DNA of 6,380 nucleotides from Pseudomonadota bacterium (GTDB lineage Bacteria; Pseudomonadota; Gammaproteobacteria; Xanthomonadales; Marinicellaceae): positions 1-6,380 of the forward strand of contig QQUO01000061.1 in NCBI GenBank assembly GCA_008501575.1. Direction: 5' to 3'. Below are positions 1 through 6,266 of the stretch, in pieces. The notes under the pieces are model-generated. The model was not told the origin of the DNA. It did no database searches and saw only the letters and a program-made list of their open reading frames with translations. A program made the position numbers and the translations under genes. Each line of letters opens with the position of its first letter. Positions within the stretch are counted from its first letter, which is position 1.

Positions 1-2889
1 GGCTTCGGAACCTACAGCCAAGTCGACGTGGCTGTTAATACCCTGTCCGGTTACCGGGCCTGGCTGGCTGCAAGACCCAACACCGGTGACTACACATGTC
101 CATGAAGCGGTACTTAGTTCCAATTTAGAACTGTTCAGACTATCCACCACGTTGATAAAAGTATCTCGCGAAGGCCCTATATTAGTCACCCTTATTTCAT
201 ACGTTAAATCAACCACATCAGGATCAGAGATGTTGATGGTTGGATTGAGAATTTCTTTGCTCACAGCAATGTCTGATTCTCCTACCAAATCAGTGGTATC
301 TTCATCACTGTTATTATTTGGGTCTGAATCTGTAACACCTCCTGTCAAACTGGCTGAAGCGGTATTTCGCAAGGTACCATTGGCCTCACTGTCAATGGTG
401 GCATTCACAGTAAATGTAACAGATGTTTGTGAAGCCAGGTCTATACTGGCATGTAATTCATCGTTAACCACTGTATTGGTGGGCCCGTTTAAACCACACG
501 CTGAGGTGCCAGAAGTACAGCAAGCACCGGGGTTATTGGCTTCACAATACCAACTAATGGAACCCGCCTCAAAGCCTGCCGGAGTCTGTTGTGAAAACAG
601 GTCCAAGACATCGTCCACAGACACAGCTTCAGCCGCAATAAAGCCATCATTAGACACTTCAATTTCATAGCTGATTTCACTTCCCGGTGTGGCGGTTAAT
701 TGATTGTCTGTTTTGGTGACAACAATATCCGTACCAATGACAATTTCATTACTGGTATTATCGGTTTTAATATTTCCGCCACTGTCCACTGTGTTGCTGT
801 CTTGTAATTCTATTTGGGCACTGTTACAAATCTCATTACTGCCTGTAATGTTGCTGTCACATTCGGTATAACCATTATCTGAAAATCCAACTCTGGTATG
901 TATATAAATTTGTGATTGGCTGCCGGCAGATAAACGAATATTTTGGCTGAGTTGTTGCCCTGCACCGGTAACAACATTGGTTTCCTCAGGACAATTATCC
1001 GGGCTAATAGAACTATTGGGCACACCACCATCTGACACACACCATTCCCAACAAGGTTGATCATCGGTATCAGGTATGTTGTTCAAATCAGGACATTTAG
1101 TCGGATGATCTAACAGCAGTTGATCAAATACATCGGTCAATAAGACGCCCGGTTCAGGTTCACCACCCGCAATCGTACCTGCACCTAAATCACTGGGACC
1201 GGCATTGGCAACAGTAATCACATAGGTAAAAGGCTCATTTGGAACCAAGCTGCCCATTTTACCTTCTTTGGTAATAGACATATCTACCCGCCTTTCCAGG
1301 GTGTCACTATCACTGACTACTGATTGAGGCGATCCTGAATTATTCGGGTTATCTGCAGTTAAACTGTACACTAAGGGATTAGTCACCGCACTTGAGATGT
1401 AATCCACATCAATTGAGAAACTAATGGTTTCACCGGCAATAATATCCACAGATGTATTAATGGCGGCGGTGCCACTGACATCGTTACAGGAGCTTGCGCC
1501 ATTCGTTTGAATATTACAATTCCAGGAAATCGTTTCGAATTCAGTTAATGTGTTATCTGTTACAGATACCGCCAACGCATCGGAAGGTCCATTATTGGTG
1601 AGTGTATAGGTGTATGTTTGCGCAGTTCCAGGAGTGTATTTTGTCACACTGTCTGTCAATAAAACGGTAAAAGCAGAAAATGGATTTGGTTGCAAAGAGA
1701 CATTGTCTTTAATCGCCGTGGTTGGTGTATGCCCGGTAGGATTGGTGGCGGTAACCTCATAAACCAAAGGGTTTAAAGTGGCACCGGAATCATAATTCAC
1801 AGTCACGGTAAAAGTCGCCACACCATTGCGAACCAAGTCAACGGTGGTATCAATAAAGTCGGTATCATTACTTAAATCACATTGACTATTTGTGGTGGCA
1901 GAACAAGACCATGAGATTGATGTAATGGGTGCTGGACTGTTATCAACAACAGTTACATTGTTGACGTCACTGGGGCCATTATTTGTCACTGTAACCGTAT
2001 AGACCTGGCTATCACCGGGGATATATTCAGTTGATGAAGGGCTGGTGACAACAGCCACCGCTAACTGACTCTCCAAAATCCGGCTATTACTGTCCGTATT
2101 ACTGAGGGGGGAAGTGTCATTTGGGTCAGACGATTGACCGTCACCCAGAGCCACGAGTACTTCATAATCCATGGGATTGGCTGTGGCGGAAGACGCATAA
2201 TCAGCATTGACAATAATGGTCGCCTCATCATTCACATCCAGTTGTAAAGTTGGGTTTACTTGGCCATTATTACCTCCGGCATTAGAGCAACTACTACCGG
2301 CATCGGCAACACAACTCCAGCTGCTGATTGAGAAGCCAGACATAACAACATCACTGACATTAAGATTTTGGGCGGCACTGGGGCCGGTGTTGGACACTTT
2401 TATGGTATATGTACTGCTATTTCCAGGGGTATAAGTTGAATTGCCATCAGTGTTTGTAACGGAAATATCTGATATTGAAGCCCGGGTAATTACCTGACTG
2501 TCAGAGTCATTTAAGTTATTTGTGTCATTGTTGCCGTCACCGTCGTTGGTTAAATTTGCTGCAAACGTTAAGTCATTAAAAAACTCGGCAGCATAAGCCA
2601 CTTGTCCAACGGTTATTGTTACCGCATTGGTACCATCTAAACTTAAAGTGATGTCCCTGTTGTGATCATTATTGGTACCACCACTTGAAGAACAACCTGA
2701 TGAGCCAGTACCACTACAGGACCAATCAAATTCATTCACCCCTGTTGACCCACTAAATGACAATTCCACAACAATATTATCAACGGTTGCAGTACCATCT
2801 TTACTGACAGTAACCACATAGGCGCTGGCAGCTGAATTATTACCCGGTGTGAATTGAGTTGGATGGGTGTCAATGGAGACACCAATATC
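1..2889 (-). repeat. Tandem DUF11 (Ig-like) repeat array, about seven copies, last one cut
   Basis: These are protein-level repeats; the DNA copies have diverged. Approximate boundaries in residues of the DUF11 protein are 28-163, 164-296, 303-413, 427-556, 559-745, 747-893 and 898 to the edge. A typical copy has a Y-x-P-G strand, a V-x-N-x-G-P-S turn, a W-x-C strand and a closing Y-E/L-V-x-A strand. Copies 1, 2, 3 and 7 carry W-x-C followed by a second Cys exactly eight residues on (C85/C93, C220/C228, C356/C364, C959/C967). In copy 4 the gap is ten (C485/C495). Copy 6 has C809 with C817, C818 and C825. Because the protein is exported, these pairs probably form small disulfide loops (inference). 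Copy 5 is longer and atypical. Confidence 0.82.
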
Positions 2890-2970
2890 AGCAGACCAAG
2901 TTGGTAATGCGATGAATGAACAGACCAGAAAGGTCAGACCCGAAAGTTTTTTGTATGTGCCCAGAAACAT
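1..2970 (-). CDS. Large secreted DUF11-repeat protein, 5' part (C-terminus off the window)
   Basis: One uninterrupted minus-strand frame runs from ATG at 2970 to the left edge: 990 codons, no stop seen. Residues 1-27 form a Sec signal peptide: a lysine pair at 7-8, a hydrophobic core, and a likely cleavage after W-S-A, before DIGVS. The rest is a series of about seven Ig-like DUF11 repeats joined by Asp/Asn-rich linkers (for example 144-158 and 882-893). Recurrent motifs are Y-T-P-G, V-T-N-N-G-P-S and S-W-x-C. DUF11 proteins are known as exported, often surface-attached, beta-rich proteins, so an adhesion or envelope role is inferred; no enzymatic domain is visible. Any sorting signal would lie in the missing C-terminus. 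The ATG has GGGA six bases upstream; an in-frame GTG four codons earlier is a weaker alternative, and a stop lies further upstream. The gene is preceded by a hairpin-rich leader. Family call is firm, function is not. Confidence 0.9.
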   Translation of the reverse strand, partial: MFLGTYKKLSGLTFLVCSFIALPTWSADIGVSIDTHPTQFTPGNNSAASAYVVTVSKDGTATVDNIVVELSFSGSTGVNEFDWSCSGTGSSGCSSSGGTNNDHNRDITLSLDGTNAVTITVGQVAYAAEFFNDLTFAANLTNDGDGNNDTNNLNDSDSQVITRASISDISVTNTDGNSTYTPGNSSTYTIKVSNTGPSAAQNLNVSDVVMSGFSISSWSCVADAGSSCSNAGGNNGQVNPTLQLDVNDEATIIVNADYASSATANPMDYEVLVALGDGQSSDPNDTSPLSNTDSNSRILESQLAVAVVTSPSSTEYIPGDSQVYTVTVTNNGPSDVNNVTVVDNSPAPITSISWSCSATTNSQCDLSNDTDFIDTTVDLVRNGVATFTVTVNYDSGATLNPLVYEVTATNPTGHTPTTAIKDNVSLQPNPFSAFTVLLTDSVTKYTPGTAQTYTYTLTNNGPSDALAVSVTDNTLTEFETISWNCNIQTNGASSCNDVSGTAAINTSVDIIAGETISFSIDVDYISSAVTNPLVYSLTADNPNNSGSPQSVVSDSDTLERRVDMSITKEGKMGSLVPNEPFTYVITVANAGPSDLGAGTIAGGEPEPGVLLTDVFDQLLLDHPTKCPDLNNIPDTDDQPCWEWCVSDGGVPNSSISPDNCPEETNVVTGAGQQLSQNIRLSAGSQSQIYIHTRVGFSDNGYTECDSNITGSNEICNSAQIELQDSNTVDSGGNIKTDNTSNEIVIGTDIVVTKTDNQLTATPGSEISYEIEVSNDGFIAAEAVSVDDVLDLFSQQTPAGFEAGSISWYCEANNPGACCTSGTSACGLNGPTNTVVNDELHASIDLASQTSVTFTVNATIDSEANGTLRNTASASLTGGVTDSDPNNNSDEDTTDLVGESDIAVSKEILNPTINISDPDVVDLTYEIRVTNIGPSRDTFINVVDSLNSSKLELSTASWTCVVTGVGSCSQPGPVTGQGINSHVDLAVGSEA

Positions 2971-3040
2971 GTGTTTTCCCACTATTAAGCTGACAATTAA
3001 TTACTTTTGTCATTACCACAGTGTTCTGAACAGCAGACAC

Positions 3041-3076
3041 AAAAAAACCGCCTTGATTAATAACGGCAGTCGGTTT
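3041..3076 (-). terminator. Terminator-like hairpin with U-run inside the DUF11 gene leader
   Basis: Read on the minus strand, AAACC, a short unpaired ACTG-side bulge, GCC, a 12-base loop and GGC-GG lead directly into seven T residues (3047-3041). The stem is short (GCC/GGC plus AAACC/GGTTT around a 4-base bulge), so strength is uncertain. It lies about 70 bases before the DUF11 ATG. It could end transcripts arriving from the peptidase gene, or act as an attenuator if transcription starts at the candidate promoter upstream. Confidence 0.45.
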
Positions 3077-3134
3077 ATCGCATAGAAAATCTAAAAACAG
3101 ATTGATTATTTACACACATTTTTTTATCCCCCGC

Positions 3135-3154
3135 TCATTACAAAACTGTAATGA
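3135..3154. repeat. Perfect 7-bp inverted repeat (TCATTAC / GTAATGA)
   Basis: The arms 3135-3141 and 3148-3154 are exact reverse complements with a 6-base spacer. The site lies at or just after the predicted transcription start of the promoter at 3164-3192. It could be a dyad operator or the first hairpin of the leader; the sequence alone does not decide. Confidence 0.45.
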
Positions 3155-3163
3155 CCTAAAAAC

Positions 3164-3192
3164 ATTAAATCAAATTAAACTGTAATACGCAA
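3164..3192 (-). promoter_or_regulatory. Candidate sigma-70 promoter for the DUF11 gene
   Basis: On the minus strand, TTGCGT (3192-3187) and TTTAAT (3169-3164) are separated by 17 bases. The -10 matches the consensus at five of six positions, the -35 at three. The start point would be near 3157, giving a leader of roughly 190 bases before the ATG at 2970. In AT-rich DNA such matches arise by chance, so confidence is low. Confidence 0.32.
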
Positions 3193-3327
3193 GAAATTTA
3201 TAAGGAATATAATGAATTTATTTAACACCTAACCATACATAATCGCCCAATATATTAAAGAAAACACACTATGGCTTGAATATGGGCTTTAAAATGGTCT
3301 TTTTTGCCAGGCTCAGAGTAACGAACC

Positions 3328-5061
3328 TTAATTAACTCTATAAATCGGGTACTGATAAAATGCGGATTCCAGGTGTTCGCTGTGCTGGTGAAGCCATTTT
3401 AACTGTAAAAAGGCATTTTCAGAAAATGCCTTATCAGCGTGCTTTTTGTCATCAAACTTAATTTTGAGAGCTGGCTTATTAAGCAATAATAAGTGCGCTT
3501 TATCCTCCCAAACATAGGGAGAAAAACCTTCTTTTTGGGTCAAAATGGTGTCAAAAAAATTCCACCGAAAAAAAGAATCCATGGCTTGTGGTTCTAAGGT
3601 CTCAAGTAAATAACGGATACCTATTTGATTGCTTTTTATATAATAATCACCCGCAATAAATTTAACTTCTTGAGTGGTTTTTTCAAGCTTCACCGAATCA
3701 TGAAAATAATGACCTTCGGAAACTTTTGATTGGGTCGTGTAATCTTTAATCATATAAGATTCAACGGTTAACACCGTGTCCTGTTCTAAACGATACATTT
3801 CAATCTGATTTGATTTTAATAAGCCGATTACTTGATGCCAACCTTGAGGTATTACATACGCTTTTGGCACTCTGACTGTTAATGATGGTTCATAGGTATT
3901 CTGATAACGAATTTTTTTCTTAAAAGGTTTATCGCGATTATACTTTAACCGCTGATGTCCGGTAACTTCACTTTTAATAACCTGAGCTTCATATCCTCTG
4001 AAGTTAATTATTGAATTATTATCTTTCCTGAGTTGCCACTGCAGTGGATAATCTTCCCCAATTTGAAATTGATCATGAGCTTGCTGTCGTAGTTCTTTAA
4101 TCTGATGAGCATCCTGGTCAGCTTGATCAATGACACTTTAAAGAAATACATAGGTTCCCTGCACTCTTTTGTCATAAGGTTTTAGCATATGTGTTTCCAA
4201 CATCATACCCAGGGTATTGAATAGTGTTGTATAACCAGTGGAGTACCGAGGACTATCAAGAAACTGGCTGAAACCCTTGTCCGGTGGTCGATTAAACACA
4301 TTAACATATGGGGATATTGGCCAGTTTTTATTGGCCAGTGTTTTTTCTAAAGTCGGTTGAAAAGTACTATTTAAATAAACACCCAACTTACCACCCAACT
4401 TATTATGCTGAGTCATTAAATGGGTCAGGACATACTGATAATCCGCGCCATTACTGACATGGTTATCGATAAACACATCCGGATTAACACGATGAAATAT
4501 TGCCATAAATGCCTTGGCATTTAATGAATCGGCTTTGATAAAATCACGATTTAAATCATAATTTCGGGCATTACCACGAAAACCATAACTATCAGGGCCA
4601 TTCTGATTGGTTCTTGTGGTTGAATTACGATTTAAGGACCCACCCACGTTATAAACCGGAATGGTGACCAAGACACTATTCTTTGGTGACTTTATCTTGC
4701 CCTGGGCATAATCTCGGAACAGCATCATGGTGGCATCAATGCCATCCGATTCCCCCGGGTGAATGCCATTGTTAATTAAAATAGTCAGGGGATCAGAATT
4801 GTTATGCTTTTCAGTAAAATCCGTAGTGATTCGATAAGTCACCATATGCAAAGGCAATCCGGCATCCGTCATACCCACCGATGTCATGCTAACATTGTCA
4901 TACTGAGAAGCTAACCGCTGATAAAACTCAATCACTTCTTCATAAGTCGCTGTTTGATTGCCATTGCCTTTTTCAAAAACCGTTGTAAAAGAATTATCAG
5001 CCTTAATAGAAAAAGACATGATTAATAATGAAATAAATATATATTGATTTAATTTACACAT
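3328..5061 (-). pseudogene. M14 zinc carboxypeptidase gene interrupted by one in-frame TAA
   Basis: The reading frame from ATG at 5061 is open to TAA at 4138-4140. It then continues in the same frame, with no other stop, for 269 codons to TAA at 3328. The downstream part begins S-V-I-D-Q-A-D-Q-D right after the stop and includes P-K-A-Y-V-I-P-Q-G-W, which resembles the C-terminal region of larger secreted M14 peptidases. Uninterrupted, the protein would be about 577 residues with a signal peptide, catalytic domain and C-terminal domain. No ATG occurs in frame between 4137 and 3871; the first plausible restart is GTG at 3870, well inside conserved sequence, so a separate downstream gene is unlikely. 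A single base substitution explains the break, and frame preservation suggests it is recent. Sequencing error, or low-level readthrough, remains possible. No clear terminator follows. Confidence 0.8.
4138..5061 (-). CDS. Secreted M14-family zinc carboxypeptidase, N-terminal catalytic part
   Basis: This 307-residue product ends at the TAA that interrupts the longer gene. Residues 1-21 are a Sec signal peptide, with likely cleavage after I-K-A. The M14 catalytic domain follows. Zinc ligands are H101 and E104 (H-P-G-E) and H201 (D-N-H-V-S-N-G-A-D-Y). The substrate-binding N171-R172-D173 is present, as is the catalytic glutamate E289 (M-L-E-T-H-M-L-K-P-Y). All active-site residues therefore precede the stop, and only the C-terminal accessory region (about 270 residues) is lost. 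M14 enzymes hydrolyse C-terminal residues of peptides; the signal peptide puts this one in the periplasm or outside. Substrate specificity cannot be read. No strong Shine-Dalgarno precedes the ATG. The gene starts 96 bases after the deaminase stop in the same direction, with no terminator between them, so co-transcription is possible. Whether the short form folds is unknown. Confidence 0.8.
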   Translation of the reverse strand: MCKLNQYIFISLLIMSFSIKADNSFTTVFEKGNGNQTATYEEVIEFYQRLASQYDNVSMTSVGMTDAGLPLHMVTYRITTDFTEKHNNSDPLTILINNGIHPGESDGIDATMMLFRDYAQGKIKSPKNSVLVTIPVYNVGGSLNRNSTTRTNQNGPDSYGFRGNARNYDLNRDFIKADSLNAKAFMAIFHRVNPDVFIDNHVSNGADYQYVLTHLMTQHNKLGGKLGVYLNSTFQPTLEKTLANKNWPISPYVNVFNRPPDKGFSQFLDSPRYSTGYTTLFNTLGMMLETHMLKPYDKRVQGTYVFL

Positions 5062-5157
5062 ATTAAATAATCATCTGTAACCATTATTAGATAGTTTAAA
5101 AATTGCCTTAAATATTCATTAAAAACAATTATGAAACGCGGAAAAGTCTCTAAATAA

Positions 5158-5595
5158 CTAAATACCGATGTCTTCATACCATAACTCAGGGTTGTCCTGA
5201 ATAAATTTTTCCATCAGTTGACGACATTCAACGTTATCAACAACAGTTACAGAAACGTCACGAGAACGAACATAATCCTCTGGCCCCTTAAATGTCTGGT
5301 TCTCGCCAATGACCACATTTTTAATCCCATACAGTAAAATGGCACCGCTACACATATCGCAAGGTGATAAGGTTGAATATAAAATGGCTTTTTTATAATC
5401 AGCAGCATGTAATCTTCCGGCATTTTCTAAACAATCCATCTCAGCGTGTAACACAGCACTGCCCTTTTGCACACGCTGGTTATGTCCCCGACCAATAATT
5501 TCTCCATCAATCACCAACACCGAACCAATCGGTATACCACCCGAATTCCGTCCTTTTTTGGCTTCAGCAATCGCTGCTTGTAAGAACTTATCCAT
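5158..5595 (-). CDS. Cytosine deaminase, fungal Fcy1-like (CDA superfamily)
   Basis: This complete 145-residue zinc deaminase probably converts cytosine to uracil and ammonia (EC 3.5.4.1) in cytosolic pyrimidine salvage. The zinc site is visible as H50-A51-E52 and P78-C79-D80-M81-C82: H50, C79 and C82 bind zinc and E52 is the proton shuttle. Much of the chain follows the yeast cytosine deaminase Fcy1 as I recall it: G-R-G-H-N, Q-K-G-S-A, L-E-N-x-G-R-L, T-L-S-P-C-D-M-C, and the C-terminal W-Y-E-D-I-G. N39, F102, W139 and D142 match yeast base-binding positions (N51, F114, W152, D155). This is not the unrelated amidohydrolase CodA of E. coli. Close relatives include guanine and tRNA-adenosine deaminases, but the full-length Fcy1 pattern favours cytosine. 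GGGA lies six bases before the ATG. No permease gene is adjacent. Confidence 0.88.
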   Translation of the reverse strand: MDKFLQAAIAEAKKGRNSGGIPIGSVLVIDGEIIGRGHNQRVQKGSAVLHAEMDCLENAGRLHAADYKKAILYSTLSPCDMCSGAILLYGIKNVVIGENQTFKGPEDYVRSRDVSVTVVDNVECRQLMEKFIQDNPELWYEDIGI

Positions 5596-5648
5596 AATTC
5601 ATCCCAAAATGTTTAAGAATATAAGGATTTAGTTTAACGTTATAAAGT

Positions 5649-5711
5649 ATTCAAAACCAACGTATTTGAAACTTAATGATGGTTTCAGTCAAAATACGAA
5701 TGGTTTTAAAT
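5649..5711. repeat. Imperfect long inverted repeat (foldback) in the intergenic region
   Basis: The arms pair as AAAACCA/TGGTTTT, CGTATTT/AAATACG and GAAAC/GTTTC, with a 9-base loop. One side carries a 5-base insertion (TGACT) and there is a small TT/T internal loop. That is about 19 base pairs within 5653-5707, with a few more outer A-T pairs to 5649/5711. It lies between the stop of the membrane-protein gene (5718) and the start of the deaminase gene (5595). The A-rich left and T-rich right flanks would let it act as a weak terminator in either direction; a small foldback repeat element or a regulatory mRNA structure are alternatives. Confidence 0.6.
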
Positions 5712-5717
5712 CATGTT

Positions 5718-6137
5718 TTATTGTGGGATGTTAATTTTACCCATTTCATATTCTTCGATGGCCCAAATATCTACTCTTTTTAATTTAACTTTAGCAACCA
5801 TTACTGAGAGCATGAAGGCAATTGGTGTCAGTAAATAATAAAACGGATGAACTTGTAGAACAACACATCCAAATATATGAGCAGAAGCACCTAAAACACC
5901 TATCGGCAATCGATGCTTAATCTTATAACAACGACCTACAAACTGAGCAGCGTAACCAATCATTAGCGGTGGTAAAGCTAAAAATAACACCAAAATTACA
6001 CTCATTTGACCAAAAAACAAATAAACAGCTAATGCTGGAACGGCTGCAACCAATGCCGCAAAAAAACCCATTATTGGACTTTCATTTGACTGTAATTCAG
6101 TCATAGCATTTTCTAACTCTTCTTGAGAATAGCGCAA
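5718..6137 (-). CDS. Hypothetical four-helix membrane protein
   Basis: I do not recognise this 139-residue protein. It has a short charged N-terminus (residues 1-20, several Glu), then four probable membrane helices at about 22-42, 45-68, 78-96 and 99-115. A basic loop (R69-R76) lies between helices 2 and 3, and a C-terminal tail of about 24 residues begins with K/R-rich sequence (116-121). The positive-inside rule puts both termini and the 2-3 loop in the cytoplasm. There is no signal peptide, lipobox or known catalytic motif. The start is TTG at 6137, chosen because TAGGA lies eight bases upstream and no ATG is near; the next in-frame ATG is at codon 12. It is the first gene after the rRNA terminator. 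An inverted repeat separates it from the deaminase, and nothing visible links their functions. Confidence 0.72.
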   Translation of the reverse strand: MRYSQEELENAMTELQSNESPIMGFFAALVAAVPALAVYLFFGQMSVILVLFLALPPLMIGYAAQFVGRCYKIKHRLPIGVLGASAHIFGCVVLQVHPFYYLLTPIAFMLSVMVAKVKLKRVDIWAIEEYEMGKINIPQ

Positions 6138-6145
6138 AATATTTT

Positions 6146-6150
6146 TCCTA
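6146..6150 (-). promoter_or_regulatory. Ribosome binding site supporting the TTG start at 6137
   Basis: TAGGA on the minus strand ends eight bases before the TTG codon. It is the best Shine-Dalgarno match among the protein genes here and decides the otherwise unusual start. Confidence 0.55.
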
Positions 6151-6185
6151 TTGTTAAAGAATGATAATGTATAAATTTTAGCACG

Positions 6186-6191
6186 ATTATA
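6186..6191 (-). promoter_or_regulatory. Candidate -10 element (TATAAT) for the membrane-protein gene
   Basis: A perfect TATAAT on the minus strand sits about 50 bases before the TTG start and just after the rRNA terminator. No good -35 hexamer is found at 16-18 bases, and the surroundings are AT-rich, so this is tentative. Confidence 0.28.
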
Positions 6192-6221
6192 TTTAAATCA
6201 GTTTGATTGAATATTTCAGGC

Positions 6222-6253
6222 AAAAAAAAACCCCAACTGCTGTTGAGGCTTTT
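6222..6253 (-). terminator. Intrinsic terminator of the rRNA operon
   Basis: On the minus strand, CCTCAAC (6248-6242), loop AGCA and GTTGGGG (6237-6231) form a 7-bp stem with one G-T pair. It can be extended by A residues pairing into the following run of nine T (6230-6222). It starts about 14 bases after the 5S rRNA 3' end, the usual position for an rRNA operon terminator. Confidence 0.9.
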
Positions 6254-6266
6254 CTTTTTATTAGAT

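Larger units (their letters stand above)
2971..3327. other. 357-bp non-coding stretch between the peptidase gene and the DUF11 gene
   Basis: No convincing gene is present on either strand. The part nearest the DUF11 gene (2971-3157) would be its transcribed leader. It contains hairpins at 3135-3154 (7-bp perfect stem), 3088-3103 (AATCT/AGATT), 3041-3076 (terminator-like) and 3021-3040 (7 bp with one bulge). A candidate promoter sits at 3164-3192. The remainder (3193-3327) is AT-rich, and I see no clear intrinsic terminator for the peptidase gene that ends at 3328. Confidence 0.6.

Noticed and set aside
86..670. A 194-codon open frame on the plus strand, antisense to the DUF11 gene
   Set aside because: The minus strand is clearly coding across this stretch with DUF11 motifs. 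The plus-strand translation has no recognisable domain and is a shadow. The same applies to plus-strand frames at 2207-2434 and 2867-3085 and to off-frame minus-strand frames at 489-680 and 810-1064.
2971..3157. Known riboswitch such as the cyclic-di-GMP (GEMM) class in the DUF11 leader
   Set aside because: The conserved GEMM core (ACGCAAAGC and its partner segments) is absent, and no other riboswitch core was recognised.
3212..3232. Six-codon plus-strand frame preceded by AAGGA (ATG at 3212, TAA at 3230)
   Set aside because: Too short to support and with no downstream gene on that strand to regulate; chance in AT-rich DNA is likely.
3245..3287. Possible hairpin GCCCAATAT / ATATGGGC after the peptidase gene
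   Set aside because: An 8-bp stem with a bulge and a loop of over 20 bases, no following T-run on the minus strand; too weak to call a terminator.
3328..3870. A separate small gene starting at GTG 3870
   Set aside because: The upstream 89 codons in the same frame are open and read as peptidase continuing from the TAA at 4138. GTG 3870 lies inside that continuous domain, so this is the remnant of the interrupted peptidase gene.
4138..4140. Programmed recoding (selenocysteine or pyrrolysine) at the peptidase stop
   Set aside because: Those use UGA and UAG. The codon here is UAA, and no flanking recoding structure is evident.
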